DNA from: Geopsychrobacter sp.
Lineage (GTDB): Bacteria; Desulfobacterota; Desulfuromonadia; Desulfuromonadales; Geopsychrobacteraceae
DNA length: 35,774 bases
Direction: 5' to 3'
Assembly (NCBI GenBank): GCA_012974425.1
Contig: JAAXQE010000202.1
Location: 1-35,774 of the forward strand
Shown here: in pieces, positions 28,992 to 35,774 of the stretch
How positions within the stretch are numbered: the stretch's first letter is position 1
How the letters are laid out: the number at the start of each line of letters is the position of its first letter
Position numbers and translations under genes: made by a program
Notes under the pieces: generated by a model
Seen by the model: only the letters and a program-made list of their open reading frames with translations
Told to the model about the DNA's origin: nothing
Databases searched by the model: none

Positions 28992-29645
28992 TCAAGAACT
29001 CGAAATTAACTCTTTTCGCGGATAAACCTTGCCTTTTCCCTCCGGGTGGTAGTTACCAATAATCCTGTGGACGAACTCCTCTTCATCCGCTTTGAACGTT
29101 AGGACAGTCCCCCACACAGGAGAGATGATCCTCCAGCCGTCTTCCGCATCGACAATTTGTCCAACCTTGACCGGACCGTCTGCGGTTTTACAGATAACAC
29201 CATCATGTTCACGAATATCAGCGTCAGGGTCGACGATAATGATTGAGCCTTTCGAAAGAACAAATCCCTCCATATCAACTAGCACGCCATAGCAGTTCCG
29301 CTTTGGTACGATCGATTGCACCGGGCAGTACCTCCCCGTCAGGGTTGCGCCTGACAGGCTGTACTTGAGTTCCATAGAAAAAGCTTCCGGACGCTGGGTC
29401 TCAATTCCTGAGTCCAGGCCAAAATCGGCAAGATCCACTTGAATCAGGTCAGCGAATTTCGTAAGAAAATCAGTATTAAGGGGGATGCCACCTTTTTCAG
29501 GACCACGCAGGTACTGACTGAAGGAAGATTGTTTGATCCCCAAGACTTTTGCCACCTGGGTCTGAGTAACTCCAGCCTTAGCTTTATACTCACGCCACGC
29601 TTGATTCACTTTCATTAGGACCTCTTGGCGATAACGACTTCTCAT
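28992..29645 (-). CDS. XRE-type HTH regulator with C-terminal S24/LexA-like domain
   Basis: HTH AGVTQTQVAKVLGIKQSSFSQYLRG; C-terminal GSIIIVDPDADIREHDGVICKTADGPVKVGQI resembles the S24 fold. Confidence 0.85.
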   Translation of the reverse strand: MRSRYRQEVLMKVNQAWREYKAKAGVTQTQVAKVLGIKQSSFSQYLRGPEKGGIPLNTDFLTKFADLIQVDLADFGLDSGIETQRPEAFSMELKYSLSGATLTGRYCPVQSIVPKRNCYGVLVDMEGFVLSKGSIIIVDPDADIREHDGVICKTADGPVKVGQIVDAEDGWRIISPVWGTVLTFKADEEEFVHRIIGNYHPEGKGKVYPRKELISSS

Positions 29646-29829
29646 AGTAAATTTTCTTTCTCTCGGTCCATTTCAGACGGCAAGTACTGACCCATAAGCC
29701 ATGCCAAACTCTATACGTTTAATAGATGGTGGATGAAATCAAGTCGGTTAACTTGGTCCCGCATTGACCTATGATGCCAAAAACATAATCTGGTTAACAA
29801 TGCTGGTTATTGTATTGAGTCTGGCGATA

Positions 29830-30240
29830 TCAACTCTTTCCCCAAAGGACAACTGTCGGTTTTGGTCCTGCCCATTTTTTCTTGGCATACCAAAATACAA
29901 CTTTTTTTATAGCTCGTTTTTGTCCCTTGAGATCTATGACTCTAGATTCAGTGTTCTTCCCAAAATGTTTACGGATAGCAATATCCTGAATTTCGCCATT
30001 GCCAAAATGTACAATTAATTTTTTCATCTCAAGCGGACCAGTTCTAACTTTTATTTTAATTGAACGGAACAAGCCTTTTTTTGCCGTTACCTTTACTACA
30101 TCCCGATCAAGTGTTCCTTTTACGTTAGTAATACCTAGTATTTTCCATCCCGCCGCATCAGCTACAGGGGCGACAAACAATTGACACACAATAACCAGTG
30201 CAATAACGGAAAACATTTTCAAAGTATTTGTTTTATTCAT
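29830..30240 (-). CDS. Secreted small hypothetical protein (possibly DUF2541-like)
   Basis: Signal peptide MNKTNTLKMFSVIALVIVCQLFVAPVADA; WKILGITNVKGTLDRDVVKVTAKKGLFRSIKIKV...SRVIDLKGQKRAIKKVVFWY. Confidence 0.6.
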   Translation of the reverse strand: MNKTNTLKMFSVIALVIVCQLFVAPVADAAGWKILGITNVKGTLDRDVVKVTAKKGLFRSIKIKVRTGPLEMKKLIVHFGNGEIQDIAIRKHFGKNTESRVIDLKGQKRAIKKVVFWYAKKKWAGPKPTVVLWGKS

Positions 30241-30296
30241 AGCGATAAGTCCTTATTGAATGCGATTATTTACAATGACAAGTGAATTTATTTCGC

Positions 30297-30425
30297 TTAC
30301 ATACCATAAGCCACAGGCCAAATCCCTTCAGCTTTTTGGGTTTGATTAATATCTGCATTAACTTCGCCCTCAAGCCACGCTTGACCCACTTTCTTTTGAA
30401 AACCTTTGTTATATCGACTTCTCAT
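30297..30425 (-). pseudogene. 42-codon ORF related to the N-terminus of the XRE/S24 regulator
   Basis: MRSRYNKGFQKKVGQAWLEGEVNADINQTQKAEGIWPVAYGM* aligns with MRSRYRQEVLMKVNQAWREYKAKAGVTQTQVAKVLGI; upstream DNA is also similar. Confidence 0.7.
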
Positions 30426-31137
30426 GAGTAGATTCCCCTTTCTAAATCCATTTTTTGGGCTACGAGTTATGCTTCAGATATTTTACAGCAATGTCAGCAG
30501 CCAAGTCAGCCCCATCGCCTGACATCTTTAGTGGTTAATGCGTTATCGGTGGGCATAGTGCTCCACGTGGGAATATTAGTCAACACCTTTATTTCACTTT
30601 GTTGTATTACTTCTTTTTCTTGATTGCAGTAAATCTCCCCGCCAATTTTTGATTGCCGTCAAATTTTCCGGGGGGGGGGATAATGATAAAATACCGTTGT
30701 CGTTTCGAATATTTAATCCCGCATTTAATGGGTTCGACCCAGGCCCTGGGCAACAAGGGAATAAGATTTTTACGGAGGAAATTTTTTATGGATAAGTACT
30801 TCTCGATATGATGGTCTACGTTATTCTGGGGTAGTGAAATTTAAGTATTTACTGGTTTTGACAAAAAAAAACACAACCATTAATACAAAGACGGCTCGAC
30901 CTGATTACAAATGGTTGGGCTGCCTCAGATATTACTCTGAATTGCAGTCCTGCTTCATCTTGGGATAAATCGCACAGATTTGGCGTTTCAAAAATCGGAA
31001 ATCCACTTTTAAAATGGTGAGTCATCCCTTTCAGGCCGTTTTTCAAAAATAGTAAGTTCTGACCGGCCTGATTCCGACAAGTGCCCACTTGTTGGACAGT
31101 TATCGAAAGTGATTAAGCCCGCAATTGTCGGTAGCGG

Positions 31138-31400
31138 TGGGTGTCAAGATAGTTGTCACCTCTGTCTCATCATGCGGCTTCCGAACGGGGGGCCTTTTCC
31201 GTTCAGGGTTTAGTCGAACTTTGTCGACTGCCTCCCAGTTGCGTGTTTGCCGAGCCCACCGTTCAGGAGTCTTTTGGTGGGCCTGCTCGTAAACCTCTTT
31301 TCTCTTGCTCAATTTAACAAGCTCTTGCCCATACATCCGGTTTCACGAAGCGAATCTCACTATGCAGATGCTCGCTGCTGTACCAATGGAATCGTGCATT
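31138..31400 (-). mobile_element. IS3-family remnant: terminal repeat plus transposase C-terminus
   Basis: YSSEHLHSEIRFVKP then frameshift to YGQELVKLSKRKEVYEQAHQKTPERWARQTRNWEAVDKVRLNPERKRPP, homologous to the OrfB C-terminus; terminal sequence GGTGTCAAGATAGTTGTCACCTC. Confidence 0.85.
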
Positions 31401-31530
31401 ACTGTAAGCCGCGCATTGCAGTAAAAAGTGTCCGATTAATGTCGCAAACTGAGAAAATCCCACGATCTGGTATCCCCCTGTGTCAGCATAGTTGTCGCCT
31501 CAAGCTAAAACAAAAGAGGAGACAGCGAGA

Positions 31531-32058
31531 ATGTATTCAAAAGCCTTCCGAACCTTGATGGTTCAAAAGATGACATCCCCTGATCGGCCTGATGTTGTAA
31601 CTCTGTCGACCGAGCTTGGGGTTCCCCGATCCACCCTCTACCGTTGGGTCAGCGATGCTGGTAAGCTCGTCCCGCCACCCTACGAAGAAGTTCCACTTCT
31701 TGCAGCCCCCACACAGAGGCCGATCAGAATGAAGCGACCACAAGATTGGAATGCCAAAGAGAAACTGGCTGCGGTTCTGGAAGCCGCGTACCTTTCCGAC
31801 GAAGAACTCGGCGCATTCATACGCAGCAAAGGTCTGCATGAAGCGCAGTTACAGCAGTGGCATGACCAGATGCTTACCGGGCTGGAGCCTTTGACCGTAC
31901 CGCGTGGAAAGAAGGCTCCTGAGTCCAAGCGCGTTCGGGAGTTGGAGAAAGAACTCAGGCGCAAGGATAAGGCCTTGGCCGAAACGGCTGCCCTGCTGGT
32001 TCTTAAAAAAAAAGCCCAAGCGATCTGGGGGGACGAGGACGACGACACGGACAACTAG
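31531..32058 (+). CDS. IS3-family OrfA (HTH)
   Basis: VVTLSTELGVPRSTLYRWVSDAG HTH, C-terminal basic coiled coil; ends after A9 slippery stretch CTTAAAAAAAAAGCC. Confidence 0.85.
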   Translation: MYSKAFRTLMVQKMTSPDRPDVVTLSTELGVPRSTLYRWVSDAGKLVPPPYEEVPLLAAPTQRPIRMKRPQDWNAKEKLAAVLEAAYLSDEELGAFIRSKGLHEAQLQQWHDQMLTGLEPLTVPRGKKAPESKRVRELEKELRRKDKALAETAALLVLKKKAQAIWGDEDDDTDN

Positions 32059-32111
32059 AGCGGCAGCAGGCTCTCGACCTCATTGATGAAGCCACCGCCT
32101 CAGGCGCCAGG

Positions 32112-33101
32112 TTGAAACCGGCCGCTCAAATACTTGAGTTGACCTCTCGCACTGTCCAGCGGTGGCGCCTTCAGGAGTGCGGTGAAGACCGTCGTTGCGG
32201 CCCGTTGAGCAGACCTGCAAACAAACTGACCGAGAAGGAACGGAAACAGGTTCTGTCGATTGCAAATGCACCGAGGTATAGAGATCTATCGCCTAAGCAG
32301 ATCGTTCCACGCTTGGCGGATGAAGGCGTGTACGTTGCATCGGAGTCGACCTTCTATCGCCTCTTGCGTGCGGAGAATCAACTTGCACATCGGGAACGAT
32401 GTCGTCCAGCCACGCACCGGCGACCTCGCGAGAAGAAGGCGACTGGCCCAAATCAAGTCTGGTCCTGGGACATAACCTATCTAAAGACCACGGTTGCCGG
32501 ACGCTTCTTCTATTTGTACCTGATCATGGATGTTTGGAGCCGTAAGATTATCTCGGCGACGGTGTTTGATAAAGAGTGTGGGCAGAACAGCGCATTGATG
32601 CTGGTCGAGGCTTACCATCGTCATGGAGTTAATCCTGATGGGTTGGTTCTTCACTCTGACAATGGTAGTCCGATGAAAGCGTCCACCATGCTGGTGACGT
32701 TACAACGCTTGGGTGTAGTTCCTTCATTCAGTCGGCCTGGTGTGAGTAACGACAACCCGTTTTCGGAGTCGCTCTTTCGCACATTGAAGTACCGGCCTGA
32801 GTACCCTAGCCGTCCGTTTGTCTGCGAGCAGAACGCTCAACACTGGGTTGACACCTTTGCTCTCTGGTACAACACCGAGCATCTCCACAGTGAGATCCGC
32901 TTCGTGACACCTGATGATCGACATTATGGACAGGAGACTGCCATTCTCAACCATCGAAAAGAAGTTTACGCACACGCACGACAGAAAAATCCTAACCGGT
33001 GGACCAGTCAGACACGTAACTGGGAACCCATAACAATCGTCCGACTTAACCCAGAACAAAAAAGGCCCTCAGAAGAGGACCTTTGTGCCGAAGCAGCATA
33101 A
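32112..33101 (+). CDS. IS3-family OrfB, DDE integrase-core transposase
   Basis: WSWDITYLKT, LVLHSDNGSPM, GVSNDNPFSESLFRTLKYRPEYP; likely made as OrfAB by -1 frameshift. Confidence 0.93.
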   Translation: MKPAAQILELTSRTVQRWRLQECGEDRRCGPLSRPANKLTEKERKQVLSIANAPRYRDLSPKQIVPRLADEGVYVASESTFYRLLRAENQLAHRERCRPATHRRPREKKATGPNQVWSWDITYLKTTVAGRFFYLYLIMDVWSRKIISATVFDKECGQNSALMLVEAYHRHGVNPDGLVLHSDNGSPMKASTMLVTLQRLGVVPSFSRPGVSNDNPFSESLFRTLKYRPEYPSRPFVCEQNAQHWVDTFALWYNTEHLHSEIRFVTPDDRHYGQETAILNHRKEVYAHARQKNPNRWTSQTRNWEPITIVRLNPEQKRPSEEDLCAEAA

Positions 33102-33171
33102 CGAGAAGAGGCGACAACTACCTTGACACCCACCGAGACATCTGGCACGGCTTCAGCCTGCTCCATAAAAA

Positions 33172-33206
33172 AAAGGCCCCACCGGACGATTGTCCGGTGG
33201 GGCCTT
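33172..33206. terminator. Strong bidirectional hairpin terminator
   Basis: AAAAAAAAGGCCCCACCGGAC-GATT-GTCCGGTGGGGCCTTT. Confidence 0.85.
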
Positions 33207-33504
33207 TCATTCAACATTTGCGGGGAAGCGTACATCATGCCGCCCATTGCGCTGCAAGTGGTCGATATTTAGCCCATAGTTTAATCCGCATGCTCTGCGT
33301 ACCCCAATATATACCCCAAGCTCAGTTGTAAAAGTCTGAACTTGATCTGACAGAGAGTGTCAGGTTCGGTCGAAATCTTCTTCAAAACTTACAACTTTTG
33401 AGATGTAGATATGAAGACGCCCCAGTGAGGACCGGGGCTCTATTTGTCACAAATTGTTTTTCTTTTTATGTTTTTTCAATGGTTTGCTAGTCAATAAATC
33501 AAAA

Positions 33505-34029
33505 TTAGGCCGCTTCCAATTCCTCTGTATGCCAGCCTTTTTCATCGATTGAAGCCTCTAGCGTCCTGTGAACATGGGGCCTTGTCGCCTTAACGTTCAA
33601 GTTCTCCATGTTATCCACGTAGCTGGTTATCCTATTATTTACAGCAACCAGGGCGCGGAGAAGTAAATCGTTTTGAGGGTTCATTTTTGTTGGGTTTTCT
33701 TCTCTTTCCCACTTGCTTGGTTGCGTCCTTTGGACATGCAGTTTACGGGCAAGGTCAGCTTTTGACCACCCCAAAGACTTCCGCAAATAGGTGATCTCGA
33801 AATTTTCAAGAGGCCCTGACTTCTTGACGAGCTGGAGAGCCAACAATCTGTGAAGCTCTGCCATCTTTGGGATAGTCCGGAATATCTGGCCACACTCACA
33901 GCGTTCTGTGTAGATGTTTTTAAGAACAACATAAGGCAGGCCACATTCCTCGTAATGCAGATCTTCGTGCGTTACGGTCATTTCCTGATCACAAGCAGGG
34001 CAGGGCTGAGCTGGAAATTCAATAGTCAT
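33505..34029 (-). CDS. YgiT/MqsA-type zinc-finger + HTH antitoxin
   Basis: N-terminal CPACDQEM...CECGQIF zinc-binding motif, then XRE-like FEITYLRKSLGWSKADLARKLHVQRTQPSKWERE. Confidence 0.85.
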   Translation of the reverse strand: MTIEFPAQPCPACDQEMTVTHEDLHYEECGLPYVVLKNIYTERCECGQIFRTIPKMAELHRLLALQLVKKSGPLENFEITYLRKSLGWSKADLARKLHVQRTQPSKWEREENPTKMNPQNDLLLRALVAVNNRITSYVDNMENLNVKATRPHVHRTLEASIDEKGWHTEELEAA

Positions 34030-34039
34030 AATAAGGTCC

Positions 34040-34228
34040 TCAAGTTCTAATGACGGTCACGATAAAAACACGACCACCGGGCCAAACTTCAACGACTACA
34101 AAAAAACGATTGCTTCGGATTTTGTAGCGCCAATTCCTTCCGTTGTCCGATAGTTCTGGATCGTCTCGGACAAAGCCCCCTCTCAATACATTCTCAACAT
34201 CGACCGTTGAAATTTTACGTTGACCCAT
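34040..34228 (-). CDS. DUF4258-like putative toxin, possibly N-terminally truncated
   Basis: MGQRKISTVDVENVLRGGFVRDDPELSDNGRNWRYKIRSNRFFVVVEVWPGGRVFIVTVIRT; immediately upstream of the antitoxin. Confidence 0.65.
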   Translation of the reverse strand: MGQRKISTVDVENVLRGGFVRDDPELSDNGRNWRYKIRSNRFFVVVEVWPGGRVFIVTVIRT

Positions 34229-34250
34229 TCGGTCTTTCGCGCACCATAAG

Positions 34251-34282
34251 AAACGCCCACGTTCTGGTAACCGTGGGCGTTT
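34251..34282. repeat. Hairpin repeat, copy 1
   Basis: AAACGCCCACG-ttctggtaac-CGTGGGCGTTT followed by ggcgttctataGGTGGTGA. Confidence 0.6.
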
Positions 34283-34311
34283 GGCGTTCTATAGGTGGTG
34301 ACAAAAAAGAA

Positions 34312-34353
34312 CCCCACAGCTCAGGAGGTAGAGAACTGTGGGGCATATTTTTT
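34312..34353. terminator. Hairpin with T tract
   Basis: CCCCACAG...CTGTGGGG-CATATTTTTT. Confidence 0.65.
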
Positions 34354-34554
34354 AGGAGGTTTTGAAAAAGGTATCTCAGGTCTGCCTGCCACAACAGGCC
34401 CTTGATGGTTCGTAATGTATCGGTATACTCAAGGAAAATATACGTGGGATCTCGTAAAATTCAAATCGACATCTCGCGAAACCGGCCTGTGCAAAAACAC
34501 ATTTGTCACATTCGCTGTTGACTGAATCGTCCTCCAATTTCATGAAAAATAAAG

Positions 34555-34587
34555 AATGGCCACCCCAATTACTGAGGTGGCCATTTT
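34555..34587. repeat. Hairpin repeat, copy 2
   Basis: AATGGCCACC-ccaattactga-GGTGGCCATTTT followed by catGTCTGATATGTGGTGA. Confidence 0.65.
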
Positions 34588-34663
34588 CATGTCTGATATG
34601 TGGTGATTTGCGAGACATGCCCTGAGAGATATAAGTCTGTCTATGGTGCCAGAGGCGGTTCAT

Positions 34664-35149
34664 TTAGTCCTTCTCCGCTTTCTCAGTTGTCTTGGTTGTC
34701 GACCAGATTCGATAGCGAACTTCGTATCCATTGGGCGCGTATATTACGATTGGAAGACGACTATTGTAGCGAATAAGGAGAGAGGTTCCCGGAACAAATC
34801 TCTCCTTATTCTGGTCTCCCTCGGGAACCGCCATCATGGTACTCATAGCAACATCCTGCCCGGTAACTTCATAATAGGTATAACCCCAACCTATGAGTGG
34901 CTGGGGTTCAATGATGGTCCCGTGGCGCATTTTGTTCCCGCCATCAGTAAGCATTACCTTTCCCGGAATTAGCTCTACCTTGAAGTCGCCTTTTTCATCA
35001 CTGTCCTTGTGGGGAAGGACAATAACGAACCGCTCCATGTCGTCTGTTGCTGCGGGAAATGCCTGCAACTCCTGATGCTCTGCTCCAAAGGCCATAAAGC
35101 TGAATAGTGATAGGCCGATTATCATCAACAGTGTCGATTTACTCATCAT
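34664..35149 (-). CDS. Ecotin-family periplasmic serine protease inhibitor
   Basis: Signal peptide; LIGWGYTYYEVTGQDVAMSTMMAVPEGDQNKERFVPGTSLLIRYNSRLPIVIYAPNGYEVRYRIW matches the ecotin signature, including the reactive loop STMMA. Confidence 0.9.
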   Translation of the reverse strand: MMSKSTLLMIIGLSLFSFMAFGAEHQELQAFPAATDDMERFVIVLPHKDSDEKGDFKVELIPGKVMLTDGGNKMRHGTIIEPQPLIGWGYTYYEVTGQDVAMSTMMAVPEGDQNKERFVPGTSLLIRYNSRLPIVIYAPNGYEVRYRIWSTTKTTEKAEKD

Positions 35150-35528
35150 GTTATTAACTAACTCCAAAGTGTCGTAAGATTAATCCGAATTTTCAGCGAA
35201 CGGACCAAGCTAAGCGGGCTGGGCTTAGTCAATTTCAAGTGCGCAGAAACCCTTGCGCGAACAACCATCGCATCGCACAGTCCGCTTAAATGATTAGTTA
35301 GAATCTATTCTCTCAGAGCATAAATTTCCTATAGCTTGATCCCGTAAATGAATAGTAATTACAGTATCTCATTTTGTACCACTTAATAATCAAAAATTAT
35401 ATTGATGGGGAGGTTCCAATTCTAGAGGTTCGTAGCGAGCAGGCTGTCCGAAAAGTTGTTCCAGATCGTTTGAGGAGGGTGTCGATTGAGGATGAAAACC
35501 TGCATTCCAAAAATCCCTGATAAAAAGG

Positions 35529-35561
35529 AATGGCCCACCCCTTTTTGAGGTTGGCCATTTT
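35529..35561. repeat. Hairpin repeat, copy 3
   Basis: AATGGCCCACCCCTTTTTGAGGTTGGCCATTTT followed by agcGTCTGACAGATGGTGG. Confidence 0.6.
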
Positions 35562-35594
35562 AGCGTCTGACAGATGGTGGTGGATGGGATAGTT

Positions 35595-35774
35595 TCACAC
35601 TATTACTTCGTATGTAGATTGTACAAAACCAAAGCCATAGGACTTGGTAGAAATATGCTCTAACTGGATGTCGTTTTTCAGCTTTCCAAAAAGAGGTATC
35701 CCGCGACCAAGGATCACAGGTATAGATGTAATAGTGATGTCCTTGACGAGCCCATCTACAAGAAAACGCTGTAT
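35595..35774 (-). CDS. RibD C-terminal / dihydrofolate-reductase-like family protein (C-terminal part; runs off the window)
   Basis: IQRFLVDGLVKDITITSIPVILGRGIPLFGKLKNDIQLEHISTKSYGFGFVQSTYEVIV*. Confidence 0.8.
   Translation of the reverse strand: MQRFLVDGLVKDITITSIPVILGRGIPLFGKLKNDIQLEHISTKSYGFGFVQSTYEVIV

Larger units (their letters stand above)
31480..33129 (+). mobile_element. Complete IS3-family insertion sequence
   Basis: Imperfect terminal IRs GTGTCAgcaTAGTTGTCGCCTC (31480-31501) and GAGGCGACAACTAcctTGACAC (33108-33129) around orfA and a DDE orfB. Confidence 0.9.

Noticed and set aside
33008-33247. Minus-strand MGGMMY, reminiscent of a GroEL C-terminal GGM tail beside a terminator
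   Set aside because: No upstream GroEL sequence and no stop after the motif; chance similarity.
33285-33325. TACCCCAATATATACCCCAA repeat, possibly an integrase/island attachment flank
   Set aside because: No integrase gene or tRNA end seen next to it; too little to support a call.
34376-34663. Minus-strand ORF of 95 aa with several cysteines
   Set aside because: Spans a hairpin repeat and has no convincing RBS or family resemblance.
1-35774. CRISPR array, prophage module or known defence system
   Set aside because: No regularly spaced direct repeats, cas, restriction-modification, structural phage or integrase genes were recognised; only a TA pair and IS elements.

Overview
The window has two parts. 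(1) About 1-17.8 kb is a GC-rich housekeeping backbone that looks like Desulfuromonadales/Geobacterales (lineage is inference). It carries a decayed two-component/VWA cluster, yqeY-like, cvpA-like, mutS2, dnaG, rpoD, a CAU-anticodon tRNA, a Nif3/zinc-ribbon pair, rnpB, a LOG-family + ATP-grasp-like pair, an orphan molybdopterin oxidoreductase and a SUI1/YciH gene. (2) About 17.8-35.8 kb is an AT-richer accessory region, almost all on the minus strand. It carries a 2-TM K+ channel with an attC-like palindrome at its stop codon, outer-membrane phospholipase A, an HtrA-like pseudogene, a DUF3313-type lipoprotein, an EthD-like protein, a tripartite RND efflux operon with an XRE/S24-like regulator, a truncated micro-ORF related to that regulator's N-terminus, an intact IS3-family element next to an IS3 remnant, a YgiT/MqsA-HTH + DUF4258-like TA pair, an ecotin homolog without the canonical cysteines, and a partial RibD/DHFR-like gene. 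The best leads are a 44-bp perfect palindrome at a histidine-kinase frameshift, the attC-like site, the regulator/micro-ORF relationship, the Cys-less ecotin, and repeated small-ORF/hairpin units. I did not find a clearly new multi-gene system. All family calls come from reading translated motifs; no database search was run.
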